Shown here one piece after another: positions 32,789 through 41,521 of a DNA stretch of 64,000 bases. Source of the stretch: Pseudomonas sp. TH43 (GTDB lineage Bacteria; Pseudomonadota; Gammaproteobacteria; Pseudomonadales; Pseudomonadaceae); assembly GCF_016650635.1 (NCBI RefSeq), contig NZ_JAEKFI010000004.1:868001-932000 (forward strand), read 5' to 3'. How positions within the stretch are numbered: position 1 is the stretch's first letter; the number at the start of each line of letters is the position of its first letter. Under the pieces are notes generated by a model, which was not told the DNA's origin, did not search any database, and saw only the letters and a program-made list of their open reading frames with translations. The position numbers and the translations under genes are program-made.

Positions 32789-33790
32789 TCAGGCAGTCGC
32801 CTTGTCGTCCTTCTTAAGACTTGCAGGCGGCCAGTTGTCGAGGCGCATGCCGAGGGACAGACCGCGGGAGGCCAGAACGTCCTTGATTTCAGTCAAGGAT
32901 TTCTTGCCCAGGTTCGGAGTCTTCAACAGCTCTACTTCGGTACGCTGAATCAGGTCGCCGATGTAGTAGATGTTTTCCGCCTTAAGGCAGTTAGCCGAAC
33001 GTACAGTCAGTTCCAGATCGTCAACCGGGCGAAGCAGGATCGGATCGATCTCGTCTTCCTGCTCGACAACCACTGGCTCACTGTCACCTTTGAGGTCGAC
33101 GAACGCAGCCAACTGCTGTTGCAGAATGGTTGCAGCGCGGCGGATAGCCTCTTCAGGATCCAGAGTACCGTTGGTTTCCAGATCAATAACCAGCTTGTCC
33201 AGGTTGGTACGCTGCTCGACACGGGCGTTTTCCACCACGTATGCGATACGGCGAACCGGGCTGAACGAAGAGTCAAGCTGCAAGCGACCGATGCTGCGGC
33301 TTTCGTCTTCATCGCTCTGACGCGAGTCGGCTGGTTCATAACCACGACCACGAGCTACAGTGAGCTTCATGTTCAGGGCGCCGTTAGACGCCAGGTTAGC
33401 GATTACGTGATCGGGATTAACGATCTCGACATCATGATCCAGCTGAATATCGGCAGCGGTAACCACCCCCGAACCCTTCTTCGACAAGGTCAGCGTAACT
33501 TCGTCACGACCGTGCAGCTTGATGGCCAGACCTTTAAGGTTCAACAGGATTTCAATTACGTCTTCCTGTACACCTTCGATGGCGCTGTACTCGTGGAGCA
33601 CACCGTCAATCTCGGCCTCGACTACTGCGCAGCCGGGCATTGAGGACAACAGGATGCGTCGCAGCGCGTTGCCCAGGGTGTGGCCAAAACCACGCTCGAG
33701 AGGCTCGAGAGTGATCTTGGCGCGGGTTGGACTGACAACCTGCACATCAATATGGCGGGGTGTCAGGAACTCATTTACCGAAATCTGCAT
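32789..33790 (-). CDS. rpoA: RNA polymerase alpha subunit
   Basis: 333 residues. The N-terminal dimerisation domain includes LEPLERGFGHTLGNALRRILLSS. A flexible acidic linker runs around residue 235-250. The C-terminal domain has RSANCLKAENIYYIGDL, which holds the DNA- and activator-contacting Arg/Asn/Lys, and ends LDNWPPASLKKDDKATA. Domain order and length are those of E. coli alpha. It follows rpsD by 22 bases and is translated from the ribosomal protein operon. Confidence 0.99.
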   Translation of the reverse strand: MQISVNEFLTPRHIDVQVVSPTRAKITLEPLERGFGHTLGNALRRILLSSMPGCAVVEAEIDGVLHEYSAIEGVQEDVIEILLNLKGLAIKLHGRDEVTLTLSKKGSGVVTAADIQLDHDVEIVNPDHVIANLASNGALNMKLTVARGRGYEPADSRQSDEDESRSIGRLQLDSSFSPVRRIAYVVENARVEQRTNLDKLVIDLETNGTLDPEEAIRRAATILQQQLAAFVDLKGDSEPVVVEQEDEIDPILLRPVDDLELTVRSANCLKAENIYYIGDLIQRTEVELLKTPNLGKKSLTEIKDVLASRGLSLGMRLDNWPPASLKKDDKATA

Positions 33791-33812
33791 GGATGCACCT
33801 ATTTTCTAGCCC

Positions 33813-34433
33813 TTACTTGGAGTAGAGCTCGACAATCAGGCTTTCGTTGATGTCGGCGGACAGATCACTGCGAGCAGGAACGTTCTTGAAAACGCCCGAC
33901 TTCTTCTCAGTGTCTACTTCTACCCATTCTACGCGGCCACGTTGGGCACACAGATCGAGAGCTTGGACAATGCGAAGTTGGTTTTTTGCTTTCTCGCGAA
34001 CTGCAACCACGTCACCAGCACGAACCTGATACGACGGAACGTTTACGGTCTGACCGTTAACGCTGATCGACTTGTGCGATACCAGCTGACGGGATTCGGC
34101 ACGAGTCGAACCAAAGCCCATACGGTATACAACGTTGTCCAGACGGCATTCGAGCAGTTGCAGCAGGTTTTCACCGGTTGCACCTTTCTTGCCAGCAGCT
34201 TCTTTGTAGTAGCCGCTGAATTGACGCTCGAGAACGCCGTAGATACGACGGACCTTCTGCTTTTCACGCAGTTGGGTGCCGTAGTCGGACTGGCGACCGC
34301 GGCGTTGGCCGTGGATACCAGGTGCTGCTTCAATGTTGCACTTCGATTCGATCGCGCGCACGCCGCTCTTCAGGAAGAGATCGGTGCCTTCGCGACGAGC
34401 GAGTTTGCATTTTGGACCAATGTAACGAGCCAT
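33813..34433 (-). CDS. rpsD: 30S ribosomal protein S4
   Basis: 206 residues (MARYIGPKCKLARREGTDLF). The S4 RNA-binding domain (CRLDNVVYRMGFGSTRAESRQLVSHKSISVNG) lies in the middle. Only one Cys is present near the N terminus, so this is a zinc-free S4. In E. coli S4 is a primary 16S binder and also the translational repressor of the alpha operon; it may do the same here. It lies 18 bases after rpsK. Confidence 0.98.
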   Translation of the reverse strand: MARYIGPKCKLARREGTDLFLKSGVRAIESKCNIEAAPGIHGQRRGRQSDYGTQLREKQKVRRIYGVLERQFSGYYKEAAGKKGATGENLLQLLECRLDNVVYRMGFGSTRAESRQLVSHKSISVNGQTVNVPSYQVRAGDVVAVREKAKNQLRIVQALDLCAQRGRVEWVEVDTEKKSGVFKNVPARSDLSADINESLIVELYSK

Positions 34434-34451
34434 TCTTTACAATCTCCTGGA

Positions 34452-34841
34452 TTACACGCGGCGCTTCTTCGGCGGACGGCACCCGTTGTGCGGGATTGGC
34501 GTCACGTCGGTGATGCTGGCGATCTTATAGCCACAGCCGTTCAATGCACGGACAGCGGACTCACGACCTGGACCTGGACCTTTAACGTTAACGTCGAGGT
34601 TTTTCAGGCCATATTCCAGCGCAGCTTGACCAGCACGTTCAGCAGCTACTTGAGCAGCAAACGGCGTGGACTTGCGGGAACCGCGGAAACCCGAACCACC
34701 GGAGGTAGCCCAAGAAAGCGCGTTACCTTGACGGTCGGTGATGGTCACGATGGTGTTGTTAAAAGAAGCATGGATGTGGGCGATGCCATCAACCACTGTC
34801 TTTTTAACTTTTTTACGAGGACGAGCAGCAGGTTTTGCCAT
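34452..34841 (-). CDS. rpsK: 30S ribosomal protein S11
   Basis: 129 residues with the basic N terminus AKPAARPRKKVKKTV and the C-terminal DVTPIPHNGCRPPKKRRV typical of S11, which shapes the platform near the mRNA exit. VKGPGPGRESAVRALNGCGY is the conserved RNA-binding loop. It lies 30 bases after rpsM in the alpha operon. Confidence 0.98.
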   Translation of the reverse strand: MAKPAARPRKKVKKTVVDGIAHIHASFNNTIVTITDRQGNALSWATSGGSGFRGSRKSTPFAAQVAAERAGQAALEYGLKNLDVNVKGPGPGRESAVRALNGCGYKIASITDVTPIPHNGCRPPKKRRV

Positions 34842-34871
34842 GATTAATTTCCTGTCGATTCGCGTGGGCGA

Positions 34872-35228
34872 TTACTTGCGGATCGGCTTACGCGGACCTT
34901 TACGGGTACGCGCGTTAGTCTTGGTACGCTGACCGCGTACTGGAAGACCACGACGATGACGCAGACCACGGTAGCAACCGAGGTCCATCAAACGCTTGAT
35001 TTTCATGTTGATTTCGCGACGCAGGTCACCTTCAGTGGTGAACTTCGCCACTTCGCCACGCAACTGCTCAATCTGCTCGTCGCTCAGATCTTTGATCTTT
35101 GCGGCTGGGTTTACCCCAGTCACTGCGCAAATTTTCTGCGCAGTAGTGCGACCAACACCATAGATGTAGGTCAGCGAGATAACAGTGTGCTTGTTATCTG
35201 GAATGTTAACGCCTGCAATACGGGCCAT
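34872..35228 (-). CDS. rpsM: 30S ribosomal protein S13
   Basis: 118 residues. The helix-two-turn-helix part (IYGVGRTTAQKICAVTGV) and the basic tail (RTKTNARTRKGPRKPIRK) that touches P-site tRNA are intact. It is the first gene of the alpha operon and has its own predicted promoter at 35288-35316, about 60 bases upstream of the start. Confidence 0.98.
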   Translation of the reverse strand: MARIAGVNIPDNKHTVISLTYIYGVGRTTAQKICAVTGVNPAAKIKDLSDEQIEQLRGEVAKFTTEGDLRREINMKIKRLMDLGCYRGLRHRRGLPVRGQRTKTNARTRKGPRKPIRK

Positions 35229-35287
35229 TCAGTGGGACTCCAATTGACAGCTACCTACGCCCCGGAAGCCAAGAAATAGGGCGCGAG

Positions 35288-35316
35288 ATAATATCGCTGT
35301 AATAACAAATAATCAA
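35288..35316 (-). promoter_or_regulatory. Predicted alpha operon promoter upstream of rpsM
   Basis: On the minus strand TTGATT (35316-35311), a 17-bp spacer and TATTAT (35293-35288). The -35 box begins at the very base of the preceding hairpin, so terminator and promoter are fused back to back. Confidence 0.72.
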
Positions 35317-35340
35317 CCCGGCAGCGCACTAGCTGCCGGG
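35317..35340 (-). terminator. Hairpin at the end of the spc operon
   Basis: On the minus strand CCCGGCAGC and GCTGCCGGG form a 9-bp GC stem with a 6-base loop, followed by TTGATTATTTGTT. It begins 17 bases after the rpmJ stop. The T-tract is interrupted, so termination may be partial. Confidence 0.65.
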
Positions 35341-35357
35341 CTTCAAGCGGATCACAC

Positions 35358-35474
35358 TCAGCCTTGGCGCTGTTTGTGACGCGGTTCCGCGCTGCAAATT
35401 ACTCGAACAACACCTTCGCGGCGAATAATCTTGCAGTTACGGCACAGCTTTTTCACCGATGCACGAACTTTCAT
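35358..35474 (-). CDS. rpmJ: 50S ribosomal protein L36
   Basis: 38 residues, [15 protein letters not shown] to [11 protein letters not shown]. Cys11, Cys14, Cys27 and His33 form the zinc site, so this is the zinc-containing form of L36. It lies between secY (27 bases upstream) and the spc/alpha boundary. Its short length makes it easy to overlook. Confidence 0.97.
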
Positions 35475-35501
35475 CACCAACTCCTCGAACCTTATGGGTA
35501 C

Positions 35502-36830
35502 TCAGCGCAACATGCCGCTGCCGTAACCCTTCAGGTTGGCTTTCTTCATCAGGGATTCGTACTGGTGCGAAACGAGGTGCGATTGTACTTGGGACATGAA
35601 GTCCATCACAACCACGACCACGATCAGCAACGAGGTCCCGCCAAGGTAGAACGGTACGTTTGCTGCAACCACCAGGAACTGGGGAAGCAAGCACACGGCC
35701 GTCATGTAAAGAGCACCGAACATGGTCAAGCGAGTCAGAACGCCATCAATGTAGCGCGCAGACTGCTCACCTGGACGGATGCCCGGAATAAAGGCACCGG
35801 ACTTCTTCAGGTTTTCCGCTACGTCTTTCGGATTGAACATCAACGCCGTATAGAAGAAGCAGAAGAAAATAATCCCTGCACTAAACAGCAGAATATTCAA
35901 CGGCTGACCAGGAGCGATCGACTGCGAGATGTCCTGCAACCAGCCCATACCTTCAGACTGACCGAACCAGGCACCCAGCGAAGCCGGGAACAGCAAAATG
36001 CTGCTCGCGAAAATAGCCGGAATAACACCGGCCATGTTCACCTTCAGCGGCAAGTGGCTTGTCTGCGCAGCAAAAACCTTGCGGCCCTGCTGACGCTTGG
36101 CGTAGTGAACAGCAATACGACGCTGACCACGCTCAATGAACACCACAAAACCGATAATCGCTACTGCCAGCAAACCGATGGCAACCAGGGCGAAGATGTT
36201 GATATCACCCTGACGCGCAGACTCGAAAGACTGCCCGATTGCTCTCGGAAGACCGGCGACGATACCCGAAAAAATCAACATCGAGATACCGTTGCCTACA
36301 CCACGCTCAGTAATCTGCTCACCCAGCCACATCATGAACATCGCACCAGCCACAAACGTGGATACCGCGACGAAATGGAAGCCAAAGTCACCAGTGAACG
36401 CAACGCCCTGCCCCGCCAGACCAATGGACATGCCAATAGCCTGAACGAGAGCGAGAACGACGGTGCCGTAGCGGGTGTACTGGCTGATCTTGCGACGGCC
36501 AGCTTCACCTTCCTTCTTCAACTGCTCCAGCTGCGGGCTGACGGCGGTCATCAGTTGCATGATGATCGATGCCGAAATGTACGGCATGATCCCCAATGCA
36601 AAGATGCTCATCCGTTCCAGCGCGCCGCCGGAGAACATGTTGAACAAGCTAAGAATGGTCCCCTCATTCTGTCGAAACAGGTCTGCGAGTCGGTCCGGGT
36701 TAATACCTGGAACCGGGATGTGTGCGCCTATTCGGTAGACGATAATCGCCAGGAACAGAAAACGCAGACGAGCCCAGAGTTCAGACATACCGCCTTTGCC
36801 GAGCGCAGAGAGAGCACCTTGCTTAGCCAT
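35502..36830 (-). CDS. secY: Protein translocase subunit SecY
   Basis: 442 residues with ten transmembrane helices. GALSALGKGGMSELWARLRFLFLAI is the N-terminal amphipathic start and helix 1. The plug region, the PYISASIIMQLMT helix and the cytoplasmic loops rich in Arg/Lys (ERGQRRIAVHYAKRQQGRKV) used for SecA and ribosome docking are all present. It forms the SecYEG channel with SecE (encoded at 62238). Its start codon abuts the rplO stop with no gap, indicating coupled translation. Confidence 0.98.
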   Translation of the reverse strand: MAKQGALSALGKGGMSELWARLRFLFLAIIVYRIGAHIPVPGINPDRLADLFRQNEGTILSLFNMFSGGALERMSIFALGIMPYISASIIMQLMTAVSPQLEQLKKEGEAGRRKISQYTRYGTVVLALVQAIGMSIGLAGQGVAFTGDFGFHFVAVSTFVAGAMFMMWLGEQITERGVGNGISMLIFSGIVAGLPRAIGQSFESARQGDINIFALVAIGLLAVAIIGFVVFIERGQRRIAVHYAKRQQGRKVFAAQTSHLPLKVNMAGVIPAIFASSILLFPASLGAWFGQSEGMGWLQDISQSIAPGQPLNILLFSAGIIFFCFFYTALMFNPKDVAENLKKSGAFIPGIRPGEQSARYIDGVLTRLTMFGALYMTAVCLLPQFLVVAANVPFYLGGTSLLIVVVVVMDFMSQVQSHLVSHQYESLMKKANLKGYGSGMLR

Positions 36831-37268
36831 TTATTCCTCGAACTTGCCGCCAGCTGCTTCGATAGCCGCACGCGCACCTTTGGTGGCGCCGATTCCCTTG
36901 CCGATAGTGACAGCGCGAGTCACTTCACCGGACAGCATGATTTTCACACGCTGTACGTTGACGTTGATCACGTTGGCATCTTTCAGGGACTGCACAGTGA
37001 CGATGTCGCCTTCCACTTTAGCCAGCTCGGACAAACGCACTTCTGCGCGATCCATGGCTTTCAGGGAAACGAAACCGAACTTCGGCAGACGACGATGCAG
37101 CGGCTGTTGACCGCCTTCAAAGCCTGGAGCAATGGTGCCACCGGAGCGGGAGGTCTGACCTTTGTGGCCACGGCCACCAGTCTTACCCAAACCGCTACCG
37201 ATACCACGGCCCGGACGATGCTTTTCGCGACGGGAACCCGGCGCTGGACTCAGATCATTGAGTTTCAT
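36831..37268 (-). CDS. rplO: 50S ribosomal protein L15
   Basis: 145 residues. The Gly/Arg-rich N-terminal extension (GSRREKHRPGRGIGSGLGKTGGRGHKGQ) that threads into 23S rRNA is followed by the globular C-terminal part ending AAIEAAGGKFEE. It lies 3 bases after rpmD. Confidence 0.98.
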   Translation of the reverse strand: MKLNDLSPAPGSRREKHRPGRGIGSGLGKTGGRGHKGQTSRSGGTIAPGFEGGQQPLHRRLPKFGFVSLKAMDRAEVRLSELAKVEGDIVTVQSLKDANVINVNVQRVKIMLSGEVTRAVTIGKGIGATKGARAAIEAAGGKFEE

Positions 37269-37271
37269 CGA

Positions 37272-37448
37272 TTAACCCTCGACACGCAGCATGTAGTAAG
37301 CCTTGTTGATCATCCCGCGATTCTCGGGAGTATCCTGGACTTCTACAGTGTGACCGATGCGACGCAGACCCAGACCCTTAACGCACAGTTTGTGGTTAGG
37401 GATGCGGCCGGTCATGCTTTTGATCAGCGTTACTTTAACGGTAGCCAT
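37272..37448 (-). CDS. rpmD: 50S ribosomal protein L30
   Basis: 58 residues: [20 protein letters not shown], then [20 protein letters not shown] and the end MLRVEG. The single small ferredoxin-like domain is complete. It is packed between rpsE and rplO with gaps of 2 and 3 bases. Confidence 0.97.
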
Positions 37449-37450
37449 GA

Positions 37451-37951
37451 TCAGAAGATCTCCTTGACGCTTTTGCCACGCTTGGCGGCAATGGATTCAG
37501 GAGACTGCATAGCTTTCAAACCTTTGAAAGTGGCGTGAACCACGTTTACCGGGTTAGTCGAGCCGTAGCACTTGGCCAGAACGTTCTGAACGCCAGCAAC
37601 TTCGAGGACAGCACGCATAGCGCCGCCAGCGATGATACCGGTACCTTCAGAAGCAGGCTGCATGTACACCTTCGAAGCGCCGTGAGCGGACTTCATTGCG
37701 TACTGCAGAGTGGTGCCGTTCAGATCAACTTGGATCATGTTGCGGCGAGCAGCTTCCATTGCCTTCTGGATCGCAGCAGGCACTTCACGCGACTTGCCAC
37801 GGCCGAAGCCAACACGCCCTTTACCATCACCAACCACGGTCAACGCGGTGAAAGTGAAGATACGGCCGCCTTTAACGGTTTTGGCTACGCGGTTAACTTG
37901 AACCAGTTTCTCAATGTAGCCTTCGTCGCGCTTTTGGTCGTTATTTGACAT
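37451..37951 (-). CDS. rpsE: 30S ribosomal protein S5
   Basis: 166 residues. The double-stranded RNA-binding-like domain begins at [19 protein letters not shown]. The loop around [19 protein letters not shown] includes the region where spectinomycin-resistance changes occur in other bacteria, and it reads as wild type. S5 helps decoding fidelity. Confidence 0.98.
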
Positions 37952-37954
37952 AAC

Positions 37955-38305
37955 TTAGAACTCCAGCCCAGCTTCACGAGCAGCATCAGCCAGCGCTTTA
38001 ACGCGGCCATGGTACTTGAAGCCAGAGCGGTCGAAAGCCACTTGCGAGACGCCAGCGGCCTTAGCACGCGTAGCGACCAGCTGGCCAACCTTTGTGGCCG
38101 CGTCGATGTTGCCAGTGGCGCCATCACGCAGTTCTTTATCCAAAGTCGAGGCGCTTGCCAGGACTTTGTTGCCGTCGGCCGAGATGACCTGGGCGTAGAT
38201 GTGCTGCGACGAGCGGAACACGCAGAGACGCACGACTTCGAGTTCGTGCATTTTCAGGCGTGCTTTGCGAGCGCGACGCAGTCGAGTAACTTTTTTGTCG
38301 GTCAT
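37955..38305 (-). CDS. rplR: 50S ribosomal protein L18
   Basis: 116 residues. The basic N terminus TDKKVTRLRRARKARLKM and the segment DRSGFKYHGRVKALADAAREAGLEF are diagnostic. L18 binds 5S rRNA with L5 and L25. It lies 10 bases after rplF. Confidence 0.98.
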   Translation of the reverse strand: MTDKKVTRLRRARKARLKMHELEVVRLCVFRSSQHIYAQVISADGNKVLASASTLDKELRDGATGNIDAATKVGQLVATRAKAAGVSQVAFDRSGFKYHGRVKALADAAREAGLEF

Positions 38306-38315
38306 TTGCTATGCC

Positions 38316-38849
38316 CTACTTCTTCTTGGCTTCTTTACGACGGACGACTTCGTCCGCGTAGCGCACACCTTTGCCTTTGTACGGCTCTGGTGGACGGAAG
38401 TCGCGGATCTCAGCGGCCACTTGACCTACCAGCTGCTTATCGATGCCCTTGATCAGGATATCGGTCTGGCTAGGAGTCTCAGCGGTGATGCCTTCCGGCA
38501 GTTCGTAATCCACTGGGTGCGAGAAGCCAAGGGCAAGGTTCAGAACCGTGCCTTTTGCTTGCGCTTTGTAACCAACACCGACCAGCTGGAGCTTACGCTC
38601 GAAGCCTTGGCTTACGCCTTGGACCATGTTGTTTACCAACGCACGCGTGGTACCGGCCATTGCGCGAGTTTGTTGATCGCCATTGCGAGCAGCGAAACGC
38701 AGCTCACCAGCTTCTTCAACGATCTCAACGGACGAATGGATGTTCAGTTCAAGAGTGCCCTTGGCACCCTTCACCGAAAGCTGTTGGCCTGCGAATTTTA
38801 CTTCGACACCGGCTGGCAGCTTAACGGGGTTCTTAGCGACGCGAGACAT
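38316..38849 (-). CDS. rplF: 50S ribosomal protein L6
   Basis: 177 residues with two repeated alpha-beta domains. The C-terminal signature PEPYKGKGVRYADEVVRRKEAKKK is present. It sits near the sarcin-ricin loop where elongation factors bind. It lies 12 bases after rpsH. Confidence 0.98.
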   Translation of the reverse strand: MSRVAKNPVKLPAGVEVKFAGQQLSVKGAKGTLELNIHSSVEIVEEAGELRFAARNGDQQTRAMAGTTRALVNNMVQGVSQGFERKLQLVGVGYKAQAKGTVLNLALGFSHPVDYELPEGITAETPSQTDILIKGIDKQLVGQVAAEIRDFRPPEPYKGKGVRYADEVVRRKEAKKK

Positions 38850-38861
38850 GCTTATCCCCCC

Positions 38862-39254
38862 TTAGAACACAGTGCAAAGAACTTCGCCGCCGACACCGGC
38901 AGCGCGCGCAGCACGATCCGTCATCACACCTTTGTTGGTGGAGACGATAGACACGCCAAGACCGCCACGAACTTTCGGCAGATCTTCAACGGACTTGTAC
39001 TGACGCAGGCCTGGACGACTAACGCGCTTCACTTCTTCGATAACCGGACGGCCTTCGAAGTACTTCAGCTCGATGGACAACGACGGCTTAGCGTCGGTGG
39101 TGATCTGAAAATCCGCGATGTAACCTTCGTCCTTCAGGACTTTTGCTACAGCCACCTTCAGCGTGGAAGACGGCATGCTTACGACAGACTTTTCAGCCAT
39201 CTGGGCATTACGGATTCGAGTTAGCATGTCCGCTAACGGGTCCTGCATACTCAT
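38862..39254 (-). CDS. rpsH: 30S ribosomal protein S8
   Basis: 130 residues (MSMQDPLADMLTRIRNAQMA). An alternative ATG lies two codons in. STNKGVMTDRAARAAGVGGEVL is the conserved C-terminal RNA-binding part. In E. coli S8 represses the spc operon through rplE mRNA. Here a 209-base gap and a predicted promoter separate it from rpsN, so it may also be transcribed on its own. Confidence 0.98.
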   Translation of the reverse strand: MSMQDPLADMLTRIRNAQMAEKSVVSMPSSTLKVAVAKVLKDEGYIADFQITTDAKPSLSIELKYFEGRPVIEEVKRVSRPGLRQYKSVEDLPKVRGGLGVSIVSTNKGVMTDRAARAAGVGGEVLCTVF

Positions 39255-39352
39255 GGGCTAGACGCTCCTAATACAGAAAAATTAGCCTTGCGGCTACTAC
39301 TTGTCGCCGAGAACTTCCGGGCATGAAAAACACGGGCTCAGGCGAGCCGGTC

Positions 39353-39402
39353 ATTCTAGACACACCCCAGAAATGAATCAAGCCCCAAAAGGGGCTTGAT
39401 TC
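39353..39402 (-). promoter_or_regulatory. Predicted internal promoter and hairpin upstream of rpsH
   Basis: On the minus strand a perfect 12-bp stem GAATCAAGCCCC / GGGGCTTGATTC with a TTTT loop (39402-39375) is followed by the promoter TTGATT (39381-39376), 17 bp, TAGAAT (39358-39353). The -35 box is contained in the hairpin arm. There is no T-run after the hairpin, so it is not an ordinary terminator. Confidence 0.6.
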
Positions 39403-39416
39403 AGATTCAAGGCCAC

Positions 39417-39448
39417 CGATGGTCAGGTTCTTGCAAACCCGACCATCG
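39417..39448 (-). other. Second hairpin in the rpsN-rpsH gap
   Basis: cgatggtc (39417-39424) and gaccatcg (39441-39448) pair around a 16-base interior with further short pairing (ggtt/aacc). It lies 15 bases after the rpsN stop and could be an RNA-processing or attenuation element. Confidence 0.45.
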
Positions 39449-39463
39449 AGACTTTGACAGCAA

Positions 39464-39769
39464 TTACCAGCTGGCTTTAACCAGACCTGGTACGTCACCA
39501 CGCATTGCAGCTTCACGCAGCTTGTTACGGCCAAGGCCGAACTTGCGGTAAACGCCGTGCGGACGACCAGTCAGGCGGCAACGGTTACGCATGCGCGAAG
39601 CGCTTGCGTCACGTGGTTGCTTCTGCAGAGCTACTGTAGCTTCCCAACGTGCTTCTGGACTTGCGTTCAGATCAACGATGATAGCTTTGAGCGCTGCACG
39701 CTTGGTGGCGTACTTGGCAACAGTGAGCTGACGCTTCAGCTCACGATTTTTCATGCTCTTCTTGGCCAT
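39464..39769 (-). CDS. rpsN: 30S ribosomal protein S14
   Basis: 101 residues, started at [20 protein letters not shown]; the frame continues upstream into rplE without family character. The long form without the CxxC zinc motif is seen ([28 protein letters not shown]). It lies 13 bases after rplE. Confidence 0.97.
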
Positions 39770-39782
39770 TTTCCTACTCCAA

Positions 39783-40322
39783 TCAGTTGCGGAACGGGAA
39801 TTTGAAAGCACGCAGCAGAGCGCGGCCTTCATCATCGTTCTTGGCAGTGGTGGTCAGGGTAATGTCCAGACCGCGGAGAGCATCGATCTTGTCGTAGTCG
39901 ATTTCCGGGAAAATGATCTGCTCTTTCACGCCCATGCTGTAGTTACCACGACCATCGAAGGACTTGGCATTCAGGCCGCGGAAGTCGCGAACCCGAGGCA
40001 GGGAGATCGACAGCAGACGATCCAGGAACTCGTACATACGCTCACGGCGCAGGGTCACTTTGACGCCGATCGGCCATCCTTCGCGGACTTTAAAGCCAGC
40101 GATGGATTTACGAGCGTAGGTCACAACGACTTTCTGGCCGGTGATCTTTTCCAGGTCAGCAACAGCGTGCTCGATGACTTTTTTGTCACCGACCGCTTCG
40201 CCCAAACCCATGTTCAGGGTGATTTTTGTAACGCGTGGAACTTCCATCACGTTCGAAAGCTTAAGTTCTTCCTTAAGCTTCGGTGCGATTTCCTTCCAGT
40301 AAATCTCTTTTAGTCGTGCCAT
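39783..40322 (-). CDS. rplE: 50S ribosomal protein L5
   Basis: 179 residues. [23 protein letters not shown] and [13 protein letters not shown] [19 protein letters not shown] are conserved blocks. L5 binds 5S rRNA and contacts the P-site tRNA. It lies 20 bases after rplX in the spc operon. Confidence 0.98.
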
Positions 40323-40342
40323 GGTCTTCTACCTAGCAGTGT

Positions 40343-40657
40343 TCAAGCATCAACCGCTTTTTGGGTCGACTTGAAGACACGAATTTTCTTGCCGTCTTCT
40401 ACTTTGAAACCAACGCGGTCAGCCTTGTTGGTTTCGCCGTTGAAAATGGCGACGTTAGAAGCGTCCAGTGGAGCTTCTTTTTCGACGATACCGCCTTGCA
40501 CGCCCGACATCGGGTTAGGCTTGGTATGACGCTTAACCAGGTTCAGACCGCTAATAACCAGACGGTTATTAGCAAGAACCTTAAGCACCTTACCGCGCTT
40601 ACCTTTGTCTTTGCCGGCGATCACGATGATCTCGTCGTCACGACGAATCTTTTGCAT
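40343..40657 (-). CDS. rplX: 50S ribosomal protein L24
   Basis: 104 residues with the KOW motif near the N terminus (DDEIIVIAGKDKGKRGKVLKV). L24 starts 50S assembly and lies at the tunnel exit. It lies 11 bases after rplN. Confidence 0.98.
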   Translation of the reverse strand: MQKIRRDDEIIVIAGKDKGKRGKVLKVLANNRLVISGLNLVKRHTKPNPMSGVQGGIVEKEAPLDASNVAIFNGETNKADRVGFKVEDGKKIRVFKSTQKAVDA

Positions 40658-40668
40658 GTCGGATCTCC

Positions 40669-41037
40669 TTACAGCACTTCTGGGGCGAGCGAGACGATCT
40701 TCATGAACTTCTCAGTACGAAGTTCACGGGTCACTGGCCCAAAGATACGGGTGCCGATCGGCTCTTGCTTGTTGTTCAGAAGAACAGCAGCGTTGCCATC
40801 AAAGCGGATAATAGAGCCATCAGCACGACGTACGCCGTGACGAGTGCGGACTACAACAGCAGTCATCACTTGGCCTTTTTTCACTTTACCGCGAGGAATT
40901 GCTTCCTTCACGGTAACTTTGATGATGTCACCGATACCAGCGTAACGACGATGGGAGCCACCCAGCACCTTGATGCACATAACACGGCGAGCGCCGCTGT
41001 TATCGGCCACATCGAGCATGGATTGAGTCTGAATCAT
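40669..41037 (-). CDS. rplN: 50S ribosomal protein L14
   Basis: 122 residues: MIQTQSMLDVADNSGARRVM is the almost invariant L14 N terminus, and the end is MKIVSLAPEVL. It is the first gene of the spc operon. No separate promoter is visible in the 23-base gap after rpsQ, so it is read through from the S10 operon. Confidence 0.98.
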   Translation of the reverse strand: MIQTQSMLDVADNSGARRVMCIKVLGGSHRRYAGIGDIIKVTVKEAIPRGKVKKGQVMTAVVVRTRHGVRRADGSIIRFDGNAAVLLNNKQEPIGTRIFGPVTRELRTEKFMKIVSLAPEVL

Positions 41038-41060
41038 ATAATTTCTCCGACCCCTAGTCC

Positions 41061-41327
41061 TTAGACTTCCACAGCGCGTTCGAGAACATCAACCAGCGCC
41101 CAAGACTTGGTCTTGGCCAAAGGACGAGTTTCACGAATAGTGACTTTGTCGCCGATGTGGCACTGATTGGTTTCGTCGTGCGCGTGCAGCTTAGTCGAAC
41201 GCTTAACGTATTTACCGTAGATCGGGTGCTTAACGCGACGCTCGATCAGTACGGTGATGGTTTTGTCCATCTTGTCGCTGACAACACGGCCAGTCAGCGT
41301 ACGGACAGTTTTTTCGGCTTCAGCCAT
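41061..41327 (-). CDS. rpsQ: 30S ribosomal protein S17
   Basis: 88 residues with the OB-fold core VRTLTGRVVSDKMDKTITVLIER and KLHAHDETNQCHIGDKV. It is the last gene of the S10 operon in the E. coli scheme. It lies 2 bases after rpmC. Confidence 0.98.
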   Translation of the reverse strand: MAEAEKTVRTLTGRVVSDKMDKTITVLIERRVKHPIYGKYVKRSTKLHAHDETNQCHIGDKVTIRETRPLAKTKSWALVDVLERAVEV

Positions 41328-41329
41328 GA

Positions 41330-41521
41330 TTACTTACCTGCCTGCTGGTTGAGCACAGTCTTCACGCGAGCGATGTCACGCTTAACTTGCGAGAGCAGAT
41401 GAGACTGCCCCAACTGGCCAGTTGCTTTCTGCATACGCAGATTGAACTGGTCGCGCAGCAAGCCGAGCAGTTGCTCGTTCAGCTGCTGTGCGGATTTTTC
41501 ACGAAGTTCATTCGCTTTCAT
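41330..41521 (-). CDS. rpmC: 50S ribosomal protein L29
   Basis: 63 residues, [19 protein letters not shown] onward, all helical. L29 forms part of the docking site for SRP and trigger factor. The ATG shares one base with the rplP stop codon. A GTG one codon earlier is possible but unnecessary. Confidence 0.97.

Noticed and set aside
35364..37538. A 724-codon plus-strand frame across secY, rplO and rpmD
   Set aside because: Runs through several real minus-strand genes with conserved products, so it is a shadow of them.
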